DNA of 64,000 bases, taken from NCBI GenBank assembly GCA_905221605.1, contig CAJNDS010002401.1:796542-860541 (forward strand), written 5' to 3'. The notes beneath the pieces are model-generated. The model worked only from the letters and a program-made list of their open reading frames with translations. It made no database searches and was not told where the DNA came from. Positions 17,798 to 27,160 of the stretch are shown here, one piece after another (the first letter of the stretch is position 1; each line of letters opens with the position of its first letter). The translations under genes and the position numbers were made by a program. This DNA comes from Symbiodinium natans (taxonomy: Eukaryota; Sar; Dinophyceae; Suessiales; Symbiodiniaceae).

Positions 17798-17839
17798 CTG
17801 CAGAGTTCCTGCATCTGCTGCCTCGTGAGGCCTCTTCAT
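17798..17839 (-). CDS. Candidate first exon of a transposon gene
   Basis: ATG at 17839 reads MKRPHEAADAGTLQ and ends at CTGCAG|GTGAGT, a textbook 5' splice site. The basic KRP start suggests a nuclear protein. An in-frame ATG 11 codons upstream (MPSLQPLKAYS) is also possible. It is the most upstream coding signal on the minus strand of the element, so it may begin the transposase or another cargo transcript. The next exon is not identified. Confidence 0.4.
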
Positions 17840-17969
17840 GCTGTAAGCCTTCAATGGCTGCAGCGATGGCATCTCTGCAACAGCACTGCTAGCTGCAAAC
17901 TGCAATGCCTGCACTTGAAGCCTCTGCAAAACTCCACCGTCTGCCCTTGCACCCTCTGCAAAAGCTGCA

Positions 17970-18080
17970 ACATTCCTATTGCTTTATAGAGAGTCAATAC
18001 TTTGTTATTCAGTTTTAATAGACATTCTATACATTCCTATTGTTTTCAATACATTCGTATTGTTTTTAATAGAGAATCAA
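17970..18080 (-). repeat. Subterminal repeats, right end of the transposon
   Basis: Related words TTTATAGAGAGTCAATAC, TTTTAATAGACATTCTATAC and TTTTAATAGAGAATCAATAC occur in this AT-rich stretch. The last is conserved in the 331-bp copy. They are candidate transposase-binding sites by analogy with other TIR elements. Confidence 0.5.
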
Positions 18081-18148
18081 TACAGGGCCACGGTCCAACT
18101 ATTGCGGAACCCTGCGTTCCTTATTGTGGGGGGGGGGGGGCCCCCACC

Positions 18149-18170
18149 AATTAAACAGATGCTCGGATTA
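18149..18170 (-). repeat. Right terminal inverted repeat of the 10.2-kb transposon
   Basis: AATTAAACAGATGCTCGGAT followed by TA. It is the inverse of 7971-7992. A G-run then C-run (18128-18145) precedes it and is also kept in the 331-bp derivative. Confidence 0.88.
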
Positions 18171-18297
18171 TAAGGGACTCCTGGATCCCTACTTTTTTGG
18201 GGTCTATGTGGCAGGTCCCCTATGTTCGCAAACTCCCAAATCCTAGATTTACGCCAGGTGCTCTATTGCAGTTCTTGCATGACCCTTACGTACCCTA

Positions 18298-18455
18298 AAC
18301 CCTACACCCTACACCCTAAACCCTAAACCCTAAACCCTAAACCCTAAGCCCTAAATCCTAAACCCTAAACCCTAAACCCTAAACCCTAAACCCTAAACCC
18401 TCAACCCTCAACCCTCAACCCTAAACCCTAAACCCTAAACCCTAAACCCTACACA
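18298..18455. repeat. (CCCTAAA)n array
   Basis: Telomere-like units with a short CCCTCAA block in the middle. Confidence 0.95.
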
Positions 18456-18654
18456 CTCTTTATGGAAGCATTTGGACCTGCCCTCTGCAAGCACCCTGAG
18501 CCTCAAGCCCGAAACCCTTGAGCCCTGAATCCTACATCCTGGGTTTGGGGTTCCGGCTTTGGGGTTGAGGAGTTTAGGGTTATCCTAGGTTTAGGGTTTA
18601 GGGTTCAGGGTTTAGGGTTTAGGGGTTAGGGTTAGGGTGTCGGCCCCCCGACAG

Positions 18655-18750
18655 GTCCTCTACGTTACGTACACGGCCAACTTCCTCGTGTGGATCCTCT
18701 GCGGGGGAGGTCTGTACCTCCTTTACCTGCTCGTCCGGATGCTCCTCTAA
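18655..18750 (+). CDS. Terminal exon of a membrane protein
   Basis: After ACAG the frame reads VLYVTYTANFLVWILCGG then GLYLLYLLVRMLL and TAA: 31 codons forming one or two hydrophobic segments with a basic end. This looks like a C-terminal membrane anchor. TTTAGGG-type repeat precedes it, interpretable as intron. The gene is not identified and upstream exons were not found with confidence. Confidence 0.5.
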   Translation, partial: VLYVTYTANFLVWILCGGGLYLLYLLVRMLL

Positions 18751-18779
18751 GAGCGCCAAGCCCAAAGCCCAAAGCATTG

Positions 18780-18860
18780 AGGCCTCTTGCCCTAAGCCCT
18801 AAGCCCTAAGCCCTAAGCCCTAAACCCCAAGCCCTAAACCCTAAACCCTAAACCCTAAAA
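18780..18860. repeat. CCCTAAG/CCCTAAA array
   Basis: A short block of CCCTAAG variant units followed by CCCTAAA. Confidence 0.92.
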
Positions 18861-19040
18861 GCTGTAGAGCTAAAAATGACCTAGAAGCCCTATCGACTCT
18901 AGAATCTCCGTAGACCCTGAGAGCCCGTTCGTTGAATCCCAGACCTTACAAGCCTCACACACCCTCCACGGTCTAGAAGCCCTAAGACCCACGTACAGAT
19001 AGGGCTGTAAGTTCTAAATGCCCCAAGGAAGAAAGAAGCA

Positions 19041-19165
19041 GTTCTAACACTACCCAGAGGGTCCATTTGTAATACTATTATGGAATTAGGTACCCCCAAT
19101 TTAGTATGGTTTTTGGGTACCTAATTCCAGAATAGTACTGCAAATGGACCCTCTGGGTTACAACT
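19041..19165. mobile_element. Foldback (MITE-like) element
   Basis: The arm CCCAGAGGGTCCATTTG with TGGAATTAGGTACCC (19053-19095) is mirrored by GGGTACCTAATTCCA and CAAATGGACCCTCTGGG (19114-19158). A roughly 45-bp stem has few mismatches around a short loop. No coding content. Confidence 0.75.
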
Positions 19166-19284
19166 GTACCAATGCCTCCAAGTACAGCCACATCTCTTAA
19201 TCCCTGGAGCACGGTCGGATGCCGCCGCCGATGCCTGCGAGCGTAAGGCTCGCAGCTGGGGGCAGTGCCGAGTGGGTTCGAGGT

Positions 19285-19376
19285 TTGGGGGTTTAGGGTT
19301 TAGGGTTTAGGGTTTAGGGTTTAGGGCTTAGGGCTTAGGGTTTAGGGTTTAGGGTTTAGGGTTTAGGGTTTAGGGA
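19285..19376. repeat. (TTTAGGG)n array
   Basis: About 12 units with two CTTAGGG variants. A similar array lies at 19571-19645. Confidence 0.95.
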
Positions 19377-19808
19377 GCTGTAGGGTTGGGGCCTCAGTTT
19401 CTTAAGGACTGCTGGGGCCTCTACCCTTAGCCCACCACAGCGCAGGGCTGCTATCCAGTAGCTGAACAGAAAGCGAGACGCATTAGTCTCCTGATTCTGA
19501 CGTTTTCCCGCCGCCAGCCATGGAAAATGTGCCAGGCCTGCAGATGCATTGCCATGGTCTGTCTTGCCTCAGGGTTTAGGGTTTAGGGTTTAGGGTTTAG
19601 GGTTTAGGGCTTAGGGCTTAGGGTTCAGGGTTTAGGGTTTAGGGTAGCCCCTGAAGCTTAAACACTCCACCTCAGGTGGCAATCCTTGTCCCTAAACGCA
19701 GTTACTGAATGCCCTTAACACCTTCAAACCTTAGAGCCTTAGCGCCTTAACACCTAGAACCTTCAAACCTTGAAGCCTTAAAAGCTCAAAGCTTCCAAGA
19801 CTTCCAAG

Positions 19809-19877
19809 ACGTCCGAGGTTGTGGAGCATTCGGACTGGGCTGCATTCCTCGCCTGGCTGTCGCAGGCTGAACCCTAA
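19809..19877 (+). CDS. Candidate terminal exon
   Basis: The frame reads TSEVVEHSDWAAFLAWLSQA EP and ends at TAA. It is flanked upstream by unique sequence and downstream by TTTAGGG units (19888-19946). Amphipathic and Trp-rich; no family recognised. Confidence 0.4.
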   Translation, partial: TSEVVEHSDWAAFLAWLSQAEP

Positions 19878-20274
19878 CCTTAGAGTTTAGGGTTTAGGGT
19901 TTAGGGTTTAGGGTTTAGGGTTTAGGGTTTAGGGTTAGGGTTACCCCATGAGCTTCCAGGTATTTGTAGCCACCCCTTGGCGTCCAGGCGGAGATAGAAA
20001 GAAGAGGTTTTTGTGTTTAGGGTTTTGGGGACCTTAGCCGCCCAGTTGCCCAACGTAAGGGGCTACCTGACCCCCCCCAAACCCCTTTTTGGGGTTCACA
20101 GTGCTCTCTTTTTCTTGCAGCAGCCTAGGGCCTAAGCCCTATAAGGTCCTAGTGCCCAGCACCCCGTGAAAAGATGAACAGGGATCCTATGGTATCAATT
20201 AAGGAACAGCTCTGAAATATGGGGCCTAAAGCCTAAACATGAGAAACTAGACCCTGAACTCTAGTCCCTCAACC

Positions 20275-20600
20275 TCCTAAGACCCTAAGACCCTAAGACC
20301 CTCAGACCCTAAGACTCTAAGACCCTAGGACCCTAAGACTCTAAGACCCTAGGACCCCAAGAGCCCAAGACCCTAAGACCCTAAGACCCTCAAGACCCTC
20401 AAGACCCTCAAGACCCTCAAGACCCTCAAGACCCTCAAGACCCTCAAGACCCTCAAGACCCTCAAGACCCTCAAGACCCTCAAGACTCTCAAGACTTTCA
20501 AGACTCTTAAAGCTTTCAAGACTTTCAAGACCCTGAAGACCCTAAAGACCCTAAAGACCCTAAAGACCCTAAAGGCCCTAAGACCCCAAGACCCGCAGTC
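20275..20600. repeat. AAGACCCT-type array with a 9-base AAGACCCTC block
   Basis: Units of AAGACCCT with scattered variants. Between about 20390 and 20480 some ten copies of a homogeneous 9-base unit AAGACCCTC occur. It looks like a derivative of the telomere-type repeat that has drifted and re-amplified. Confidence 0.93.
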
Positions 20601-20784
20601 CCTACCCTAAGACCCAAAATTTCAGGGGTCTTGGGCTCTCTGGGCAGGCAAGTGCGCCAGTCCACCTCTTCAGCGCCCTGAGGCCAGATCAAGGTTCAGG
20701 GGTTTAGGGGTTCACGATGTTTTGGTTGTTAGGGCTTGTTTTGGGTTTTTTTGGGTTTCAGGGTTTTAGGGTTTAAGGATTTTA

Positions 20785-20938
20785 GGGTTTGAGGGGCTTC
20801 AGGGGCTTCAGGGGCTCCAGGGGCTTCAGGGGCTTCAGGGGCTTCAGGGGCTTCAGGGGCTTCAGGGGCTTCAGGGGCTTCAGGGGCTTCAGGGGCTTCA
20901 GGGGCTTCAGGGGCTTCAGGGGCTTCAGGGGCTTCAGG
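20785..20938. repeat. 9-base (GGGGCTTCA)n array
   Basis: About 16 consecutive copies, almost perfect. The 9-base period is divisible by three, so it creates a long KPL-repeat open frame on the minus strand, which I regard as spurious. Confidence 0.96.
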
Positions 20939-21002
20939 GTGTAGCCTTGGCGACCCTGGGGACGCTTTGTTCCGACAAAGGGCACAGGTTGAAGTGAACA
21001 GG

Positions 21003-21143
21003 TAGCATTATAGGGTTCTTGAGGGGGGTTCAAGGGGGGTATGTAACCCAAGGTTCTACTTTCTAACGCTCCCTGAGCTTTGTTAAGGTTCCCTAGTACC
21101 CACCCGCCTACCCCCCTTCCTCAAGAACCCCATAATAGCATGT
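21003..21143. mobile_element. Foldback (MITE-like) element
   Basis: TAGCATTATAGGGTTCTTGA at the left is mirrored by TCAAGAACCCCATAATAGCA at the right, with non-coding sequence between. It lies just upstream of an apparent exon. Confidence 0.72.
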
Positions 21144-21157
21144 GATTCCCTGCAAAG

Positions 21158-21237
21158 CCCACCGGGCGAGCGGTGGAGGCCGCCGAGTTAGCCAAGAGGG
21201 CCTGCGTGGCAGACAAGCGGAGCGACGTTGTGGAATT
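21158..21237 (+). CDS. Candidate exon, Ala/Glu/Lys-rich helix
   Basis: After AAAG the frame reads PTGRAVEAAELAKRACVADK then RSDVVEL, running into CCCTAAA repeats. The helical composition is coding-like. No family recognised. Confidence 0.4.
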
Positions 21238-21435
21238 GAACCCTAAACCCTAAACCCTAAACCCTAAACCCTAAACCCTAAACCCTAAACCCTAAACCCT
21301 GAACCCTGAACCCTGAACCCTGAACCCTGAACCCTGAACCCTGAACCCTGAACCCTGAACCCTGAACCCTGAACCCTGAACCCTGAACCCTGAACCCTAA
21401 ACCCCTAAACCCCTAAACCCTAAACCCTAAACCCC
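21238..21435. repeat. CCCTAAA then CCCTGAA array
   Basis: Eight perfect CCCTAAA units, then about 14 units of the CCCTGAA variant, then CCCCTAAA units. It is a clear example of segmental homogenisation inside one array. Confidence 0.97.
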
Positions 21436-21474
21436 TATGGCCGGGCGCCCGACAATTCGACATCGTTCCCGCAG

Positions 21475-21539
21475 TTCCGTGACATGCAGACCTCCTTTGA
21501 TCCAAGTTCTCGGCCGAAGGGCTTCCTTGAGGGCTTGGA
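21475..21539 (+). CDS. Candidate internal exon
   Basis: CCCGCAG precedes FRDMQTSFDPSSRPKGFLEG, and the exon would end at GA|GTACAG. Good splice signals at both ends and a plausible soluble sequence. Family not recognised. It may belong with the 21158 exon. Confidence 0.42.
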
Positions 21540-21949
21540 GTACAGGGTTTTAGGGATTATAGGGCTTGTGAGGCTTATAGGGTTGATAAGTTTATAGGGT
21601 TTATGGGGTTTATGGGGTTTACATGGTTTATAGGGTGGATTGGATGTATAAGTTGCAAGGCCCAATGGGCTTCGGTTCAGGGCTCAGGGCTTGAAGTGTA
21701 TTAGGCTCTGACCGTACTGGGTCCAGGGCTGTAGTCTGTAAGGGTTCGAGTGTTTGACGCTTTGAGTGTTTTGGGTTTTGTGCTTGAGGGTTAAGGATCT
21801 GAGGGTTTAAGGGTCTTGGGTTTTGAGTTTAAGGCTGTAGGGGTTTAGATTTAGGACTTGAGCTTTCAAGCGAGGCCCTTTGAGAGCAGCTAGACATTGC
21901 CAGACGATGAGAAGCGGCCCCCACACCCTATAAAGTTCGAACCCCAAAA

Positions 21950-22068
21950 CCCCTCAACCCCTCAACCCCTCAACCCCTCAACCCCTCAACCCCTCAACCC
22001 CTCAACCCCTCAACCCCTCAACCCCTCAACCCCTAAACCCCTAAACCCTAAACCCTAAACCCTAACGA
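21950..22068. repeat. 8-base (CCCCTCAA)n array
   Basis: About 10 copies of CCCCTCAA, passing at the right into CCCCTAAA and CCCTAAA. Another derivative of the telomere-type unit. Confidence 0.96.
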
Positions 22069-22272
22069 CCCTAACCAAAGCCTTCAAAGTCCTGAAGCTT
22101 TGAGGACGAACCCGACCGGACCCTGGCAGTAAGTGCGCACTCGCGCCAAACCTCGAGCCCTATATGCCCTAAACTTGCAGGTTTAGGGTTTAGGGTGTAG
22201 GGTGTAGGGTTTAGGGTTTAGGGTTTAGGGTTTAGGGTTATTTCTCCCACCTACCTCCCTGGTGCTGGCCAG

Positions 22273-22313
22273 GAACGTGGAATCCGAGGTCAAGCGTCGG
22301 TGCGCTGCCACCG
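22273..22313 (+). CDS. Candidate internal exon
   Basis: GGCCAG precedes a frame reading NVESEVKRRCAAT, ending ACCG|GTGGCG. Short, charged, not recognised. Confidence 0.3.
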
Positions 22314-22349
22314 GTGGCGTAGCTTGGGTACCTCTGCACGACAGGTTCA

Positions 22350-23185
22350 GTTTTCGCTGTTTTTTCCAGACTTTTTGGTAAAGGTCGATAGGTTTCCTTA
22401 AGCAGGGTGTTTAAAGATTCTTCGTTGTCGAAATGTTTTCGACTACCTTGTTGGGTGGCTTCCCGAGATCAGATTCCATGAATGCCTGCGGCTTTCATCT
22501 TGAAGGGGGCACAGACGTCAGTGCAGGGCTTGCAAATTCTAGGGTTCTTTCGCTAAAGCCCCAAAGGGCCCCAAGTCCTAGACCCTACAAAAAAAGCCCT
22601 CTCATTCCCTGAAACCCTCAACCCTTACCCCCCCACGGTTTTGCTCCTCCTGTCTGCTTAGCTCAAACCTGAATCGCGCCCCGAAGCCCGAAGGTAAGGT
22701 TTAGGGCTTGTGGCTTCAGATCCGGGGTTGAAGGTTGGGGCTGAAGGTGTGAAGGGCTCCCTTGCCGCCACCAGAGAAGCCCTGAGTTACATTCCAGGTG
22801 CAGATGTGGCCCGGGCTCACAGAACAGCTGAGGCCGGGCTTTCCACAGGAAGAATTCTCCATCCTAGGGTTAGAGTCCAGGGGTTTTGCAGGTGTTTTTC
22901 CGGAAATTAACGGTGAGGGTCCCTTGGCAGGGGATTCTTCTACATCAAGACGGGGTCCCTATACCGGAAAAATCCTCTTGTATGCCTCAAAGTCTGAACT
23001 TTTTGTGTCAAACCACAACATCCGATGGCTTCCTGGAGTTTGACAGCTCCTTTGTGCAAGCAACTGGTCAGTGTGGAAGCATTGCGTAGATCTTTATTCG
23101 GCCAGTGCTTTCGGCACAGGGCTTGAAACACGTTGTTAAGCATAAACAACTTGTCAGGGGATCAATAAACTCCCAGGATCCCAAA
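22350..23185. other. Unassigned unique sequence
   Basis: Several 60-80 codon frames occur on both strands without motifs. I see no supported gene. Confidence 0.35.
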
Positions 23186-23400
23186 TCTTGAAAAGGAAGG
23201 CAGGAAGGTAGGAAGAGGTGGGAGAAGGAAGGTAAAGGAAGGAAAAGGAAGCAAAAGGAAGGAAGAAGAAGGAACAGGAAGGAAGACAGGATTGAAGAAA
23301 TGAAGAAAGAATGAATGGAAAGAAGAAAGGAAAGAAGAAAGGAAGAAAGGAAGGAAGAAAGGAAGGAAGAAAGAATGGGACAAAGGGAGGAAGAAAGGCA
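23186..23400. repeat. Polypurine GGAAGAAA-type repeat
   Basis: An almost uninterrupted purine strand of GGAAG, GAAAG and AAGAAAGG words. The Ser/Phe/Leu-rich frames on the other strand are artefacts of it. Positions 23401-23850 are unique sequence with no supported gene. Confidence 0.9.
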
Positions 23401-23850
23401 GCAAACCCAACTAGAGATGCCGGAGTGGCGTGGCAAGCCTGAACCCTGCAAGAAGATGTCGGCTGGGCATCCGCTATCTTTTTGCCCGAAATTGCCAAAG
23501 AATCAGGAGACTCTTAGATTTGCTTTCAGTTTTTGTGCTTGGCCCGAAGATCCTAGCAGCTGTCATTCTGCAACAGACGGCGCGCGCGCGCGGGACACAT
23601 GTTTCCAGCGGCTGTCCTTGTACTAAAAATCCAAAGAAGATAACAATACTGCAAAAATACTCCCTGGGACTTTTGTCATTTAGACAGTCTGCTTGGGTAG
23701 TCTGAGAAGGTTGTGTTTGTTTGTTCTTTCGCTTTGTACCCAAAAAAGGGTGCCATGGCAGTAGACACAGCGACAAGCACATTCCCAAGGTGCCCCATTT
23801 TGTCTACGCAAGGTTTTTACTGCAGTTACCTTTTGTTTATTGCTGTTCTT

Positions 23851-23936
23851 ATAGGTTTAGGGTTTAGGGTTTAGGGTTTAGGGTTTAGGGTTTAGGGTTT
23901 AGGGTTTAGGGTTTAGGGTTTAGGGTTTAGGGTTCA
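23851..23936. repeat. (TTTAGGG)n array
   Basis: About 12 perfect units followed by one TTCAG variant. Confidence 0.97.
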
Positions 23937-23985
23937 GCATAAGTCTTAGTATCCCAGCTAGAGTCAGCAGCACCTTCCGATGCAG

Positions 23986-24038
23986 GCGGTGGACGACCGT
24001 CGTCCGTGCAGAGGAGAGGAGGCGCTCCGGCCCGCTCA
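23986..24038 (+). CDS. Candidate exon between two telomere-like arrays
   Basis: GATGCAG precedes AVDDRRPCRGEEALRPAQ, which runs directly into CCCTAAA units. Charged; not recognised. Only composition, the acceptor and the position support it. Confidence 0.3.
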
Positions 24039-24039
24039 G

Positions 24040-25370
24040 AGCACCCTAAACCCTAAACCCTAAACCCTGAACCCTCAACCCTAAACCCTCAACCCTCAAC
24101 CCTCAACCCTCAACCCTAAACCCTAAACCCTAAATCCTCCAACCCAAAAAAACCCCTAAACCCCAAATCCTTGAGCCCTAAGCCCTAAGTCCTTGAACCC
24201 TAAAACCCTCAATCCTTAAGCCCTCAGCCCTCAACCCTAAACCCTACAAGCCCTGAAATCCAAAGTGTATGAGCCCCAAGTCCTAAATCTTGAGCCCTCC
24301 GAGCTAAGTGAGTTGAAGGGCTTGCTGGCTTCATTGGTGCTGGGCTATTCAAGCCCGAGTCCCTAGGGTTTAGGGTTTAGGGTTTAGGGTTTAGGGTTTA
24401 GGGCTTAGGGTTTAGGATTTCGGGGTTTAGGGGTTTAGGGTTTAGGATTTCGGGTTTCGGGTTTCGGGGATAGGGTTCAGGGTTTAGGGGTCCCAAGCCC
24501 GAAGCCTCCGGGTCCTACATCCATCCCAGGGCCTCAACATCTCGGATTTATGGTCTAGTGCCACCCTAAACCCTAAACCCTAAACCCTAAACCCTTAAAC
24601 CCTAAACCCCAAACCCCAAACCCCAAACCCTAAATGTTTGGTTTGTAGTGTTTGCGGTTTATTCCTTAGGGTTCAGGGTTTAGGGTCCCAAGCTCTAAGC
24701 CTCCGGTTCCTACATCCATCTAAAGGTTTCAACATCTAGGTTTAGGGTTTAGGGTTTAGGGTTTAGGGTTTAGGGTTTAGGGTTTAGGGTTTAGGGTTTA
24801 GGGTTTAGGGTTTAGGGTTTAGGGTTTAGGGTTAAGGGTTTCATTTATTGGGCTTAATGGGGGTTTCGGCGACCTGCGGCCTCTGCCTAAAGTCTGGAAC
24901 CGCTCATTCTGACATGCTCCAAACAAAGCACCACTGCCCACGGGGCCGGGTGGAAGGTTAGGGTTTAGGGTTTAGGGTTTAGGGTTTAGGGTTTAGGGTT
25001 TAGGGTTTAGGGTTTCCCAGAGCTCCCGACCCTTCTCAACACCCCGGCGAAACCAAGCAGCCAAGCTCTGAGCCCGCATCCCCTGCAAAAACCATCTGAA
25101 TCCTCTAAACCCTCTAAACCCCTCAACCCTAAGCTTTACAACCCCTAAAACCCCTAAACCCCCTAAAACCCCGAAACCTCACCTGCAAAAAGCCTCAACC
25201 CCCAAACCCTGAACCCTGAACCCTGAAGCCTGAACCCTCAACCCTCAACCCTCAACCCTAAACCCCAAACCCTAAACCCTAAACCCTAAACCCTAAACCC
25301 TAAACCTTAAACCCTAACCCGAAACCCTAAACCCTAAACCCTAAACCCTAAACTCTAAACCCTCAGCCCC
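24040..25370. repeat. Cluster of telomere-like arrays in both orientations
   Basis: CCCTAAA/CCCTCAA at 24040-24260, TTTAGGG at 24365-24480, CCCTAAA at 24560-24635, about 15 TTTAGGG units at 24740-24835, TTTAGGG at 24955-25015, and CCCTGAA/CCCTCAA/CCCTAAA at 25200-25365. The unique islands between them are 60-130 bases and could hold exons that I cannot identify. Confidence 0.93.
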
Positions 25371-25375
25371 GCCAG

Positions 25376-25442
25376 GCTCCGGGATGAGGACCCGCCCTTT
25401 GCACTGATCGAATCCTACGGCTCGCTGGGGAAGCTCCTTTAG
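25376..25442 (+). CDS. Candidate terminal exon
   Basis: CGCCAG precedes a frame reading LRDEDPPFALIESYGSLGKL L, then TAG. TTTAGGG repeats begin a few bases downstream. This resembles the arrangement at the 3' end of the sulfotransferase gene. Family not recognised. Confidence 0.45.
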
Positions 25443-25452
25443 GAACTCGTAT

Positions 25453-26340
25453 CGGTTTAGGGTTTAGGGTTTAGGGTTTAGGGTTTAGGGTTTAGGGTTA
25501 AGTTTAGGGTTTAGAGTTTCGGGTTTATAGGGTCTAGGGCTGATCATCGTCGGAGTCTCAAAAGGCTCAAGGTTGAGAAATTGAGAGAACTGGCTATGAG
25601 GTCGGAGGTTATATGACTTGAGGCGTGCCGCACAGAAACTGACAAAGGAACGCGTGCCGAGAGCTTCGCATCAACGAGCTATAGGGCGGATGAGTTGTGT
25701 GCATCTGGAATGGTCAGAATGCATCAAGCGCACATATGGGTCCATCATCTTGTCATCTTGTGGCTGTGGGATGCAAGCTTCTTCACGACTAAATCCTCAA
25801 CCTTATTCTTTCTAGATTTGTTCTGCCATTCTGCAGATGGCCCGGATGATGGAAGCATTCTTGTTGAGATTGGAACGTCTGGTAGTGGCGGTCACGGTGG
25901 CGGACCGTTCTGAGGAATTAGGATGCCACACTTCCGCAGGGTGAGAACGCGCGTGTGATGTTCCTGCATTGCCCTTGGCAGCTGTCACGAGCTCGCCCCA
26001 TCTGTTTAAAGTTCGCTTCGTGGTCTTTAAGAGAGAGGCGCCTGGATCTGTCGGCTTGGCGTGGCCGCCACTCCCACTCGAAACGGCGGCTTTGAACAGG
26101 AAGCCCAAAGTGTGGCTTCTCCGTCATGCTTTTTGTGAGAGGGAGCAGGGGTTCTCCAGCTGAAAAAGCTGTCCCGTTGGGGGTTTGGGCCATAAGACGT
26201 GGAACCCTAGCAACCCCTTGTGAGCATGCCTTCAAGACTGGAGCTCCGGCCTTTGGAGCCCCCCAAAATTCCAGGACATTTGGCGCTTGCGGTGCTTGGG
26301 CAGCTACTGCCTTCGGTAAAGGGGGTTCCTTATGACAAAA
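25453..26340. other. TTTAGGG array then unassigned unique sequence
   Basis: An array spans 25453-25510. From 25530 to 26340 the sequence is unique, with overlapping frames of up to about 105 codons on both strands and no motif. No supported gene. Confidence 0.4.
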
Positions 26341-26345
26341 GCCTG

Positions 26346-26436
26346 CCCAAAGGCTCCTATGTAGTACCTTTTTGGGGTAGTATACTAGAATCCCCTATAA
26401 CTAACCCAAAAAGGAACTACATTGGAGCCTTTGGGT
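26346..26436. mobile_element. Foldback (MITE-like) element
   Basis: CCCAAAGGCTCCTATGTAGT plus ACCTTTTTGGG is mirrored by CCCAAAAAGGAACTACATTG plus GAGCCTTTGGG. A roughly 30-bp stem with few mismatches. Confidence 0.75.
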
Positions 26437-26536
26437 AAACCTTAAGGACAAGACGAGGGGGGCGTTGCGTTTAGGAGCCAAATTTGAAGGCCGACTACGG
26501 TCCGAAGCTTTGCCTCTGAGCCTCCTCGGTGTCTGG

Positions 26537-27019
26537 TGGGTTAGGGATTTAGGGTTGGGGGTTTAGGGTTTAGGGTTTAGGGTTTCGGGTTTAGGGTTTA
26601 GGGTTTAGGGGTTTTGGGGGCTCTTTGGGTTTTTGGGTTTCAGGGTTGAGGGCTTTAGGGCTTTAGGGCTTTTGCTTTCGCAAGCTTATAGGGCTTGGGG
26701 TCGAAAGCCTTGACCTCCAAGGCCCTAAGGCAATTCAGGGGGTTTAGGGGTTTAGGGGTTTGGGGTTTAGGGTTTAGGGTTCAGAGTTTAGGGTTTAGCG
26801 TTTAGGGTTTAGGGAACATCTGAGAACCTCTGCTGCTGTGCTAGCAAGTCTGCTTGGCCTGTTGGACGTGGCTCGGCAAGGAGAGAGGAGAAATCGCGTG
26901 GAACGTTTAGGGCTTCTTGTTTAGGGCCGCTAAAGGTTTAGGGTTTAGGGTTTAGGGTTTAGGGTTTAGGGTTTAGGGTTTAGGGTTTAGGGTTTAGGGT
27001 TTAGGGTTTAGGGTTTAGG
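26537..27019. repeat. TTTAGGG arrays
   Basis: Mixed units at 26537-26615 and 26740-26815, and a near-perfect block of about 12 units at 26936-27019. The islands between are short and unassigned. Confidence 0.93.
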
Positions 27020-27160
27020 GAGCTGGAAACTCAACACTCGTGGATCCTCGATCGGCCCGCAAGGGCCAGACTCGTGGCAAGTTGCAACATCCTAAGCCTT
27101 TGAAGAGCCACGAACGGAGGACGCGTGCACAACAAGAGCCCCCCTAAGCCCAAAGCCACA

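Larger units (their letters stand above)
7971..18170 (-). mobile_element. 10.2-kb DNA transposon with TIRs, DD35D transposase and Ulp1-like protease
   Basis: The left end is TAATCCGAGCATCAGTTTAA and the right end is its inverse (TTAAACAGATGCTCGGATTA). The same two ends bound a 331-bp element at 33427-33757, which fixes the boundaries. Each end lies next to TA, as expected for TA-target-duplicating elements of the Tc1/mariner/pogo superfamily. The minus-strand transposase inside has a DD35D spacing, also typical of that superfamily. Minus-strand cargo, in order of transcription: first exon (17839-17798), membrane coiled-coil protein, Cys/His protein, transposase, Ulp1-like protease. The interior is markedly rich in CTGCA/TGCAG words compared with its flanks. 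I do not know a described pogo-like element of this size with this gene set. Confidence 0.85.

Noticed and set aside
7971-18170. Polinton/Maverick or virus-like element
   Set aside because: No DNA polymerase B, retroviral-type integrase, capsid or packaging ATPase motif was seen. The cysteine protease is of Ulp1 type with a pogo-like DDE gene.
23068-23498. Ser/Phe/Leu-rich minus frames resembling membrane proteins
   Set aside because: The polypyrimidine strand of a GGAAGAAA repeat encodes these residues in all frames.
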